Shown here: piece by piece, positions 1-5,122 of the stretch
How positions within the stretch are numbered: the stretch's first letter is position 1
Layout of the letters: every line of letters begins with the position of its first letter
Assembly (NCBI GenBank): GCA_020050695.1
Contig: JAGVKI010000162.1
Coordinates: 1 to 5,600 of the forward strand
Direction of reading: 5' to 3'
Length of the DNA stretch: 5,600 bases
DNA from: Alphaproteobacteria bacterium
Lineage (GTDB): Bacteria; Pseudomonadota; Alphaproteobacteria; Rickettsiales; SXRF01
Made by a program: the position numbers and the translations under genes
Notes under the pieces: generated by a model
Seen by the model: the letters and a program-made list of their open reading frames with translations, nothing else
Database searches by the model: none
Told to the model about the DNA's origin: nothing

Positions 1-51
1 GCAACCTTGCCAAGGTTGATGTCGAGGGTTCGAATCCCTTCGCCCGCTCCA
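1..51 (+). tRNA. tRNA-Gly (GCC), 3' part
   Basis: The 5' end (acceptor 5' strand and D arm) lies before the window. Visible are the anticodon stem CAACC/GGTTG (2-6 with 14-18) around the 7-nt loop TTGCCAA with anticodon GCC at 9-11, a 5-nt variable loop, the T arm (24-28 with 36-40, loop TTCGAAT), the acceptor 3' strand CGCCCGC (41-47), discriminator T48 and an encoded CCA (49-51). The acceptor strand implies a 5' strand GCGGGCG, which fits bacterial tRNA-Gly. A T-run at 53-58 follows at once and could serve as the transcript end. It decodes GGC/GGU glycine codons. Confidence 0.95.
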
Positions 52-74
52 GTTTTTTCCTTACAAATAAATCT

Positions 75-1310
75 CTACCTGCCTGATCCTGTAATACATC
101 TCGGGCGCGGTGCTATTGCACGCGGCGTATCGGGCGGGCATTCAGGCAAATCAACGGGCGGTGGCGGGGCATCTGGCGCTGTGGGTGCTGGCGGAAGCCC
201 CATCCCCGGAAATGGAAAAATGGGGAAATTAAATACAGGCGGGCGCAGTTCTTCGATGGTTGGCACACCCTTTGGCGGTGGCCATGAGGTAATTTTCATT
301 TCTTTGACAGTTGGGGGCAATACCACTTCATAATTATTGAACTTGCCGTCAGTTTTTTTGGTCAGACCTACGCTGCCAGCCGCATCAACATGGTTATAAT
401 CAATAGCGGGATAGTTCATCAGCACATCCAGCCCTGCATACTCTTTTTCTACGACAATGCCGCGCGGATTCTGTTCCATCTGAACCAGCAGGGTTTCACC
501 TATGGTATGGACCATAACCTTCATGGAATCGTCAGGCTTATAATTACCGCTATGCAACGTGCCGCCAAGCGCCAGCACTTTGCCTTTCGCATTCTTTTTA
601 AGGTAATCGACAGAGCGTTTATTGCGCTCGTTCATGCCATCTTCCTGTACATTACGGGCAGGGGAGGTCACCGCGATAAAATTATTGAGCGCGGTGATTT
701 CTTCACTGCGAGCGGGGTCTGCCCTCATGGCAGCAATTTCTTCTGTCAGTTCTTTTTGCAGTGCTTCGGACAGGCTGCCTTTAAAATCCGGCTTGTTTAC
801 TTCCTCATTAATGCGGTCAAATATCCTGGCTATTTTAGGAGCCTTTTTAGTCAGTTCTTCATGAGCCTTGGCGGCAGCTTCCACATTGGGCTCCATGCCG
901 CATTCATGGCCAAGCACCGTGATCTCGTACTTATGCGCTTTATGCACTAATTGCGCGATGCTGACGGCTACATCCTTACCACCGGTAAATTTGTTCAGTT
1001 CACCTTCGGATTGTGCTGCAATCCACGCATCAGCGCTTCCTGCTTTGATGATGTCATCCACCATCTGCTGGGGAATTTCCAGTGACAATGTCTCAACGCC
1101 GCGTGACTTAATCGCAGGCAGAAGATGCATCAGTGATTCGCGCACCGAAGAATGATCATGGCGCTCGCCGATAAACACCCCGTTATTTTCGTCAATAAGT
1201 CGGTAAAGCAAATGATCAAAGCGCTCGCACGCAGGGGTGGAGGCCACTTCGATGGGCGGAGCCGGCGGTGCCAAGGGTGGTAATACTGGTGGTAATAGTG
1301 GATCAGCCAT
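75..1310 (-). CDS. Tiki/ChaN-like superfamily protein with proline-rich N- and C-terminal arms
   Basis: Protein of 411 aa from the preferred start. The core (about residues 30-290) shows the signatures of the Tiki/ChaN/EreA-like fold: VFIGERHDH near residues 45-53, a beta strand ending in SLE near 76-78, GHECG near 134-138, then MNERNKRS near 226-233 followed by KVLALGGTLHSG near 244-255. The paired GE.H and GG..H elements and the RN helix are the conserved metal- or haem-binding type positions of this superfamily, also seen in the C3 domain of Pasteurella multocida toxin and in some bacterial effectors. The fold assignment comes from reading these motifs; the substrate is unknown. The N-terminus (about 20 residues) and the last ~70 residues are very rich in proline. 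No signal peptide or membrane segment is seen. Start choice: the Shine-Dalgarno AGGGAG abuts the ATG at 1316 but lies 6 nt before the ATG at 1310, so 1310 is preferred. It is convergent with the tRNA; no clear terminator is seen between them. Confidence 0.75.
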   Translation of the reverse strand: MADPLLPPVLPPLAPPAPPIEVASTPACERFDHLLYRLIDENNGVFIGERHDHSSVRESLMHLLPAIKSRGVETLSLEIPQQMVDDIIKAGSADAWIAAQSEGELNKFTGGKDVAVSIAQLVHKAHKYEITVLGHECGMEPNVEAAAKAHEELTKKAPKIARIFDRINEEVNKPDFKGSLSEALQKELTEEIAAMRADPARSEEITALNNFIAVTSPARNVQEDGMNERNKRSVDYLKKNAKGKVLALGGTLHSGNYKPDDSMKVMVHTIGETLLVQMEQNPRGIVVEKEYAGLDVLMNYPAIDYNHVDAAGSVGLTKKTDGKFNNYEVVLPPTVKEMKITSWPPPKGVPTIEELRPPVFNFPIFPFPGMGLPPAPTAPDAPPPPVDLPECPPDTPRAIAPRPRCITGSGR

Positions 1311-1377
1311 ATTCATCTCCCTGTTGTGGTTATGGCCTGCGCTTTTAGCGTTCTTATTTTATTTTTATTTTGGAGCG

Positions 1378-1408
1378 ATTATGGTGCAAAAATAGCATTC
1401 CTGCACCA
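1378..1408 (-). promoter_or_regulatory. possible promoter and operator-like inverted repeat upstream of the Tiki-like gene
   Basis: On the minus strand a -10-like CATAAT (1378-1383) lies about 68 nt upstream of the gene start. Directly upstream of and touching it is the inverted repeat TGGTGCA (1382-1388) / TGCACCA (1402-1408) with 13 nt between the arms, placed where a -35/spacer would be. No convincing -35 hexamer is seen. A repressor or activator site is plausible but not shown. Confidence 0.25.
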
Positions 1409-1445
1409 AGAAATACCGGGGAGGGGTACGCAAAATAATATATCA

Positions 1446-1469
1446 TTGCAAAATCGGAATAATTCCGAA
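1446..1469 (-). terminator. weak intrinsic terminator after the DUF983 gene
   Basis: Reading the minus strand just beyond the stop at 1481, TCGGAA-TTA-TTCCGA (1454-1468) forms a 6-bp hairpin followed by TTTTGC. The stem is short and the T-run has only four bases, so termination may be partial. Confidence 0.4.
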
Positions 1470-1480
1470 GGGAAGCTGGC

Positions 1481-1870
1481 TTACTTCTCGGTGCCTACGC
1501 ACTCGGCGCGCCAGATCATACCGATGAAAAAACCTTTGGCATACGGCAGTACAGCAAGGCTCATTACAATGGTAAGCGCCGTAACGCCGCTTATCATTAC
1601 AGTATCGGAATATTCATCCCATGGCAGAGCGAGCATTAACGAACCCATGATATGCCCCACCACCAGAATCGTCAGCCATGCCGGGCCATCATCAGCGCGT
1701 ATATGACCGAGCGCTTCGCCGCATGTCGCGCATTGCTCAACGGGTTTTAAATAGCTTTTAAACAAACGGCCATGGCCGCATTTTGGGCAGCGCCCGATAA
1801 GTGTACGCAGCACCGTAAGCCAAAAATCCTGTGCAGCATTGGGTTTTTCGGGCGAGGGCGAGGTCATCAT
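1481..1870 (-). CDS. DUF983 family small zinc-ribbon-like membrane protein
   Basis: Protein of 129 aa. The N-terminal cytosolic part carries two cysteine pairs, RCPKCGHGRLF (C28, C31) and CATCGE (C47, C50), which look like a zinc ribbon. Then comes the family-typical HIRADDGPAWLTI and two hydrophobic segments at about residues 64-83 and 91-110. This order and length match DUF983, a family common in Alphaproteobacteria and often of unknown role, sometimes near cytochrome oxidase or lipid genes. Start choice: a longer ATG at 1891 has no ribosome site. AAAGGA lies just before two adjacent ATGs at 1870 and 1867; 1867 has slightly better spacing (128 aa). It is transcribed alone on the minus strand, divergent from the first DUF1559 unit. 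Confidence 0.85.
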   Translation of the reverse strand: MMTSPSPEKPNAAQDFWLTVLRTLIGRCPKCGHGRLFKSYLKPVEQCATCGEALGHIRADDGPAWLTILVVGHIMGSLMLALPWDEYSDTVMISGVTALTIVMSLAVLPYAKGFFIGMIWRAECVGTEK

Positions 1871-1933
1871 ATTTCCTTTGTTGAGCGTCATTTTTAGCAG
1901 GATTTTGAATAGCTGTACAGCCTCCCCAGCAGA

Positions 1934-1939
1934 ATTATA
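1934..1939 (-). promoter_or_regulatory. -10 box of the DUF983 gene
   Basis: A perfect TATAAT reads on the minus strand within an AT-rich stretch, giving a 5' UTR of about 57 nt. No good -35 is found at 16-18 bp. The region 1940-2027 otherwise holds only AT-rich DNA with no ORF or strong hairpin. Confidence 0.4.
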
Positions 1940-2038
1940 TTAATAATCATTAAATAAGGGGCGTAGGATCGAAAATATATGCACTTGTTTTTTAACATTT
2001 ATTTATACAGAGCATACTGTTCTTACACAATAATTTCA

Positions 2039-2068
2039 TAATACAAGCGCCCGTATTTCTGTTAAAAT
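2039..2068 (+). promoter_or_regulatory. promoter of the first DUF1559 gene
   Basis: An extended -10, TGT-TAAAAT (box at 2063-2068), sits 16 nt after the block TAATACAA (2039-2046) that occupies the -35 area. Both elements recur at matching spacing in front of the second DUF1559 gene, which supports the call although the -35 is far from the sigma-70 consensus. The predicted transcript start is near 2075. Confidence 0.5.
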
Positions 2069-2074
2069 TAAAGG

Positions 2075-2159
2075 GTATCGCGATTTCCGTGTGACAAGCA
2101 ACTTCGCTTGTCTCAATGGTTTCGCTGGTTCCAAAGTCCCTCGGGACAAAGGACGAAAG
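2075..2159 (+). promoter_or_regulatory. structured 5' leader of the first DUF1559 gene (candidate cis-regulatory RNA)
   Basis: About 85 nt from the predicted transcript start to the ATG. It holds (1) a perfect 7-bp hairpin GACAAGC-AACTTC-GCTTGTC at 2093-2112; (2) the block ATGGTTTCGCTGGTTCCA at 2116-2133, shared at 15 of 18 positions with the second gene, whose ends TGG/CCA can pair around a conserved CGCTGG; (3) a hairpin GTCC-CTCG-GGAC at 2136-2147 directly before the ribosome site AAAGGA (2148-2153). The arrangement could control ribosome access. No known riboswitch class was recognised. Confidence 0.5.
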
Positions 2160-3071
2160 ATGAAGAGCGTTTCTCGTAATGGGTTCACTCTGATTGAGTT
2201 GCTGGTGGTGATCTTCATCATTGGTATTCTCATTGGGCTACTGCTCCCTGCCGTACAGGCAGCGCGCGGTGCCGCAAACCGCATGAAGTGTGCGAACAAC
2301 CTCAAGCAATGGGGACTCGCCATGACCATGCATGAACAGACGAACGGCTACATGGTGTCTGGCAACAACCGTCATTACAGCACGACGCTGAATGCCGGTG
2401 TGATCGAAAGCCCCTTCCTCAGCCTGCTGCCCTATGTGGAGCAGGACAACCTGAAGAAGTCTTACGATCAGAAAGACTGGTGGTTTGGGATTCAAAACAC
2501 GCAGCTCGGTGAAAAGACCGTGCCGCTGTTTGAAGATCCCTGCTATCCGGGCGCCAAATACGCATTCGTAGCTGGAAGCGACGTGCCGGTGGATCGTGAT
2601 CCTACCAACTTCGCCTCGTTCTGCCAGTACTACCTCGATTCAGGCTTTCCTAACGGAAGCAACGGGGTGTGCCAGGGAGATCAGAGGCCGAATGGTCAGG
2701 GTGGCGGCAAACCGGGACCGGCGACGAGAATTGCTGATATGCGTGATGGGGCTTCAAACACCATCGTCATGGCAAGCAGCCTCATCTCGCCGCTGACGGA
2801 GAACATGGCTCCTGGGAGTAATCCATACCCCCAGGCCCTGAAATACACGGTGTTCAACCCGATGTATGCCAGGGTGACTCTCGCTCCGGGATATGTTGGC
2901 ACCCACAAGGCGTCCAACAGTGTCACGGATCCGAAGGTCAAGTTCGGCGCCGCTTTCGGGCAAATGTTGTTCGCGGATGGATCCGTGCGCAATATTTCCG
3001 AAGGTACGGACGCAAATGTTCTCGCCGCCATGGCCACGCGCTCTGGTGGCGAAGTCGTCAGCGCGCCGTAG
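2160..3071 (+). CDS. DUF1559 domain protein with type IV pilin-like N-terminus (unit 1)
   Basis: Protein of 303 aa. The N-terminus [17 protein letters not shown] is a class III/prepilin-type leader: a short basic leader, G8 before the cut, F9 and E13 (E+5 of the mature protein), then one hydrophobic helix to about residue 33 ending [11 protein letters not shown]. Family-typical segments follow: [10 protein letters not shown] (46-55), SLLPYVEQ (88-95), [13 protein letters not shown] (190-202), and the C-terminal MLFADGSV (269-276) with GGEVV near the end. This is the DUF1559 (prepilin G-secretin-type) family, greatly expanded in Planctomycetes and relatives and thought to be exported, surface or pseudopilin-like. 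Start: ATG at 2160 has AAAGGA 6 nt before it. An in-frame GTG at 2091 would run through the leader hairpin and add a leader unlike the family. Context: own promoter and terminator, no assembly genes nearby. Confidence 0.9.
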   Translation: MKSVSRNGFTLIELLVVIFIIGILIGLLLPAVQAARGAANRMKCANNLKQWGLAMTMHEQTNGYMVSGNNRHYSTTLNAGVIESPFLSLLPYVEQDNLKKSYDQKDWWFGIQNTQLGEKTVPLFEDPCYPGAKYAFVAGSDVPVDRDPTNFASFCQYYLDSGFPNGSNGVCQGDQRPNGQGGGKPGPATRIADMRDGASNTIVMASSLISPLTENMAPGSNPYPQALKYTVFNPMYARVTLAPGYVGTHKASNSVTDPKVKFGAAFGQMLFADGSVRNISEGTDANVLAAMATRSGGEVVSAP

Positions 3072-3122
3072 TCGTGCAGTTTGCGGACAAGCTGACCGTA
3101 ACAGGCAGCGAATCCGGATCTT

Positions 3123-3163
3123 ACGGACCGTGTCTCCCTTGTGGAGGCCGGTCCGTTTTTTTT
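3123..3163 (+). terminator. strong intrinsic terminator of the first DUF1559 unit
   Basis: The 8-bp stem ACGGACCG (3123-3130) / CGGTCCGT (3149-3156) continues, past a one-base bulge at 3131, into a second helix 3132-3137 / 3143-3148 (one G-U pair) with loop CTTGT. Eight T residues (3156-3163) follow. It lies 52 nt after the stop codon and isolates this gene from the next. Confidence 0.92.
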
Positions 3164-3231
3164 ATTGGCAGCAGTTTTTCTCAAAACATCGCAAATTAAT
3201 CATTTTATCTCAATTGGATGGGCAAAATATC

Positions 3232-3278
3232 TTTGCAATAATGTAACACAATCCTCACCATTATTTGCTATAATGTAA
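3232..3278 (+). repeat. 15-bp direct repeat overlapping the promoter of the second DUF1559 gene
   Basis: TTTGCAATAATGTAA (3232-3246) and TTTGCTATAATGTAA (3264-3278) match at 14 of 15 positions and are 32 bp apart, about three helical turns. Each contains an extended -10-like TGCWATAAT. They may be tandem promoters or paired regulator sites. The first unit keeps only CAATAAT of the upstream copy. Confidence 0.6.
3244..3274 (+). promoter_or_regulatory. promoter of the second DUF1559 gene
   Basis: A perfect extended -10, TGC-TATAAT (box at 3269-3274), is preceded by TAACACAA (3244-3251) 17 nt upstream. This is the same arrangement as unit 1 (TAATACAA, 16 nt, TAAAAT). The predicted start is near 3281, giving an 86-nt leader. 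The 105 bases between the unit 1 terminator and here hold no ORF. Confidence 0.6.
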
Positions 3279-3280
3279 GT

Positions 3281-3366
3281 GATTTGCGCTTGCCATTTTT
3301 CCGGGAACCTTGTGGTTTTCGGATGGTAGCGCTGGCTCCATGTCCCGCAAGGGCTAGGACGTATCG
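3281..3366 (+). promoter_or_regulatory. structured 5' leader of the second DUF1559 gene (candidate cis-regulatory RNA)
   Basis: The leader has the same length and order as in unit 1. Hairpin 1 is CCGGGAACC-TTGT-GGTTTTCGG (3301-3322), nine pairs counting two G-U, at the place of unit 1's different-sequence hairpin. Next is the conserved block ATGGTAGCGCTGGCTCCA (3323-3340), which here can fold ATGG/CCAT plus AGC/GCT around GCTG. Then CCC-GCAA-GGG (3344-3353), a GNRA-capped hairpin, comes just before the ribosome site AGGAC (3356-3360), 6 nt from the ATG. Confidence 0.5.
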
Positions 3367-4314
3367 ATGAAAGTGCAAAAGGACGTTCGCTCGGCTTTCA
3401 CGCTGATCGAACTGCTGGTGGTGATCGGGATCATCGCGATCCTGATCGGGCTTCTGCTCCCCGCCGTACAGAGAGTGCGGGAAGCGGCCGCCCGGACGCA
3501 GAACGCCAACAACCTGAAGCAGATAGGGATCGCCCTGCACGCGTTTCATGACGCACAGCAGGGCTTCCCCATCGCCTGCAGGAAGCTGCAGTCCGCCGCC
3601 GAGTCTGGACAGACGACCATGTCGTGGCGCCTCGAGCTGATGCCCTACGTCGAGGCTCAGAACTTCCAGACCGCCTACGACCAGCAATACTGGTGGTGGC
3701 GGCCGGGAAACCTGAGCCTTGCGAAAGGCTCTGGCCCCAAGGTGTTCACGTCGCCGTTTGGCGATGCCTTCCCGGGACAGGGTGCGTACAGCATGTGCGG
3801 TGGAACCTCCACCGTCGCGCTGTATGATCCCATGGATAACGGGACTGCCATCCCCAACCCGTCGGGTTGGTACATGGGTTACAACTATTGCGGGTGGTTC
3901 GACACCACTACGCAGCGTGCCCGGGTAACAAACGGTTTCGCGGCGATCGCCTCCATCCAAGGAGGCGCGCGGCGGTCGATGCTCGAAATCACGGACGGTA
4001 CTAGCAATAGCATCGCCGTGGTCAGTAACTCGGTGTCGATCGCCTGGCCGCAAGGTGGGCAGTCGGCTCCGGGGGTGCACCCAGACGGGCGGATTCCCGT
4101 CGTGACCAACCCGATGACGGATGTCATTGGGATGTTCCGGTTCGAGCGTAACAGCCGCCCGGTATATGCCGAAGCGCAATCCCGTCAGGGATTGATCTTC
4201 GGAGATATGCTGTTCGCGGATGGTTCCGTCAAGCGGATCGACTCGTCGATTGACGCGTTTCTTTTAGAGGGCCTCTCGACCATCAACAAGGGCGAGGTGG
4301 CTCAAGCGCCGTAG
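3367..4314 (+). CDS. DUF1559 domain protein with type IV pilin-like N-terminus (unit 2)
   Basis: Protein of 315 aa. The prepilin-like leader is [19 protein letters not shown], with E15 at the expected +5 position and one hydrophobic helix to about residue 31 ending LLLPAVQ. The residue before the cut is A10 rather than the usual glycine. Family segments are [18 protein letters not shown] (38-55), LMPYVEAQN (91-99), [12 protein letters not shown] (205-216) and MLFADGSV (281-288) with KGEVAQAP at the end. It shares with its upstream paralogue the YDQ..WW stretch (104-110 here, 102-108 there) and the GEV..AP tail, but most of the middle differs. Codons are strongly G/C-ending, more so than in the flanking minus-strand genes. 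The start is fixed by AGGAC 6 nt before the ATG and by the family N-terminus. It probably has the same exported or pseudopilin-like role; the specific function is unknown. Confidence 0.9.
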   Translation: MKVQKDVRSAFTLIELLVVIGIIAILIGLLLPAVQRVREAAARTQNANNLKQIGIALHAFHDAQQGFPIACRKLQSAAESGQTTMSWRLELMPYVEAQNFQTAYDQQYWWWRPGNLSLAKGSGPKVFTSPFGDAFPGQGAYSMCGGTSTVALYDPMDNGTAIPNPSGWYMGYNYCGWFDTTTQRARVTNGFAAIASIQGGARRSMLEITDGTSNSIAVVSNSVSIAWPQGGQSAPGVHPDGRIPVVTNPMTDVIGMFRFERNSRPVYAEAQSRQGLIFGDMLFADGSVKRIDSSIDAFLLEGLSTINKGEVAQAP

Positions 4315-4326
4315 TTTTGACTTTTC

Positions 4327-4363
4327 CGGGCCGTTTTCTCCTTCGGGGGGAGACGGCCCGTTT
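4327..4363 (+). terminator. intrinsic terminator of the second DUF1559 unit
   Basis: The 8-bp stem CGGGCCGT (4327-4334) / ACGGCCCG (4353-4360) has an inner CTCC/GGGG helix, followed by TTTCGTT. It begins 12 nt after the stop. The design resembles the unit 1 terminator (outer GC-rich helix, T-side bulge, inner CTCC helix). The T-run is poorer. Confidence 0.75.
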
Positions 4364-4375
4364 CGTTATAAGCAT

Positions 4376-4401
4376 AAAAAAAGGGGGCCGAAGCCCCCTT
4401 T
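4376..4401 (-). terminator. strong TTCG-loop terminator of the Ala/Pro-rich gene (probably bidirectional)
   Basis: On the minus strand the stem AAAGGGGGC / GCCCCCTTT closes a TTCG tetraloop (loop at 4389-4392) and is followed by a run of T (seven T at 4382-4376). It lies 24 nt beyond the stop at 4425. On the plus strand the same helix ends in TTTCT and could back up the unit 2 terminator. Confidence 0.93.
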
Positions 4402-4424
4402 CTCTTGCACTATGATGTGCGGTA

Positions 4425-4835
4425 TTATTGACCTTCAGACGGGGCAACAGCGCCATCAGCAGGCTTTTCTTCCATAGCCGGAGCCGCTTCTTCAGCAGGC
4501 ATATCGGCGGTAGCTGGTGCTTCACCAGACACTTCAGCGCCCGCAGGCACATCACCGGTAGGTGCGGTTTCAGTAACAGCTGGGGAAGCAGCGGTATCTG
4601 CATTTGGTGAAGGAGCAGGAGCCGGGGTGTTTTCGGTAGCAGCAGCAGGGGTGCCTTCAACAGGAGCCTCTTCGGTGCCCTTAGCAGTAGCAGCTTCCGT
4701 CGTATCGCCAACGAGACCATTGGCTGGGCTAGCGGCTTCCTGATCGGACGGCTTGTTTACGGTTGGGTACCAAATAGCGGTCATGGTCACGAGACCAATA
4801 ACCGTGATGATAATGTAAAAAAGCGTTTTATTCAT
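4425..4835 (-). CDS. small membrane-anchored Ala/Pro/Thr/Glu-rich protein of unknown function
   Basis: Protein of 136 aa. Residues 1-22 (MNKTLFYIIITVIGLVTMTA and on) form a single N-terminal hydrophobic segment after a short basic start, a signal anchor or uncleaved signal. The rest is low-complexity, rich in Ala, Pro, Thr and Glu, acidic, without cysteine, and probably disordered in the periplasm. No family is recognised. Start choice: AAGGAG lies 9 nt before the ATG at 4835. A longer in-frame ATG at 4934 would put 33 extra residues ahead of the membrane segment and would run across the promoter-like site and ribosome site. It stands alone between two terminators; nothing in the context reveals a role. 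A spacer or periplasm-spanning tether is one possibility. Confidence 0.7.
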   Translation of the reverse strand: MNKTLFYIIITVIGLVTMTAIWYPTVNKPSDQEAASPANGLVGDTTEAATAKGTEEAPVEGTPAAATENTPAPAPSPNADTAASPAVTETAPTGDVPAGAEVSGEAPATADMPAEEAAPAMEEKPADGAVAPSEGQ

Positions 4836-4876
4836 AATGTGAGGCTCCTTGAGAAAATGAATATAGTCGTTTCCAG

Positions 4877-4911
4877 AATTCTTGTAGGAAGGCTTATAAC
4901 CAAATTCTTGT
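4877..4911 (-). repeat. 9-bp direct repeat upstream of the Ala/Pro-rich gene
   Basis: AATTCTTGT occurs at 4877-4885 and 4903-4911, 26 bp apart, on either side of the -10-like box at 4893-4898. It could be a paired regulator site. It may equally be chance in AT-rich DNA. Confidence 0.3.
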
Positions 4912-4921
4912 GATAATCCAA
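4893..4921 (-). promoter_or_regulatory. probable promoter of the Ala/Pro-rich gene
   Basis: The minus strand reads TTGGAT (4921-4916), a 17-bp spacer, then TATAAG (4898-4893). The -10 matches 5 of 6 consensus bases; the -35 keeps only TTG well. The predicted 5' UTR is about 54 nt. Confidence 0.4.
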
Positions 4922-4968
4922 ATATTTTTTTCAATAATTGCAGTAGGTAAGAAAATTACAAAAAACAA

Positions 4969-4998
4969 TTGAAAGCCTATGGATTATCCCTATAATCC
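4969..4998 (+). promoter_or_regulatory. near-consensus promoter of rimP with a palindrome over the -10
   Basis: TTGAAA (4969-4974), a 16-bp spacer and TATAAT (4991-4996) form a near-consensus sigma-70-type promoter with a predicted start near 5003. The perfect inverted repeat GGATTAT-CCCT-ATAATCC (4981-4998) covers the -10 and half of the spacer, so a dimeric regulator bound there would block polymerase. Confidence 0.7.
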
Positions 4999-5004
4999 GG
5001 GGTC

Positions 5005-5036
5005 AAAGGTGGGCGAACAACCCACCTTTTTATTTT
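5005..5036 (+). terminator. terminator-like hairpin at the rimP transcript start (possible attenuator)
   Basis: The 9-bp stem AAAGGTGGG (5005-5013) / CCCACCTTT (5021-5029), loop CGAACAA, is followed by a T-rich tail (TTTTTATTTT, 5027-5036). No gene on the plus strand ends just upstream, and the hairpin begins almost at the predicted transcript start. Its partner is therefore the rimP transcript itself (attenuation or a 5' stabilising stem) or a very short RNA. Confidence 0.6.
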
Positions 5037-5092
5037 ACCTGAAATTTGGATGTGCCGTTTTCCTTATAAGCAAGGCTGCACAGGCCATACTA

Positions 5093-5112
5093 CAGGATAC
5101 TGGCAGGATACT
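5093..5112 (+). repeat. short tandem repeat before rimP
   Basis: CAGGATACT occurs at 5093-5101 and 5104-5112, 11 bp apart, followed by AGG at 5113. Each copy carries an AGGA ribosome-site-like core upstream of the GTG start at 5123. Confidence 0.5.
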
Positions 5113-5122
5113 AGGTAAAGTT

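Larger units (their letters stand above)
1992..4366 (+). repeat. tandem pair of homologous DUF1559 transcription units
   Basis: Unit 1 (about 1992-3163) and unit 2 (about 3196-4366) have the same order and nearly the same length: AT-rich promoter, structured leader, DUF1559 gene, intrinsic terminator. Shared non-coding blocks and their distance to the ATG are: CAATAAT at 2028 and 3236 (132 and 131 nt), TAAYACAA at 2039 and 3244 (121 and 123 nt), an extended -10 at 2063 and 3269 (97 and 98 nt), and ATGGTnnCGCTGGnTCCA at 2116 and 3323 (44 nt each). The coding parts have diverged much further than these blocks. This is an ancient tandem duplication or two insertions of the same kind of cassette. 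Confidence 0.65.

Noticed and set aside
390..1155. Plus-strand ORFs across the Tiki-like gene
   Set aside because: They are antisense to a protein with clear family motifs, overlap each other and have no recognisable domain.
2091..2159. N-terminal extension of the first DUF1559 gene from GTG 2091
   Set aside because: It would translate the leader hairpin and add 23 residues ahead of a canonical prepilin leader. The ATG at 2160 has a good ribosome site, and the aligned leader of the second gene is non-coding in the same place.
3281..3366. Cyclic di-GMP-I (GEMM) riboswitch in the DUF1559 leader
   Set aside because: GGTAGCG is reminiscent of the GEMM 3' half, but the 5' half with its conserved CAAAGCC-type segment and tetraloop-receptor arrangement is absent, and the other leader lacks even GGTAGCG.
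2696..4179. Long minus-strand ORFs opposite the two DUF1559 genes
   Set aside because: They are shadows of G/C-rich coding DNA. Their translations are Arg/Pro/Gly-rich with no motif, and the plus strand carries the family signatures.
4283..4720. Leucine-rich minus-strand ORF overlapping the Ala/Pro-rich gene
   Set aside because: It is a frame-shifted reading of GCA/GCT-rich repeats, crosses a strong terminator and lacks a ribosome site.
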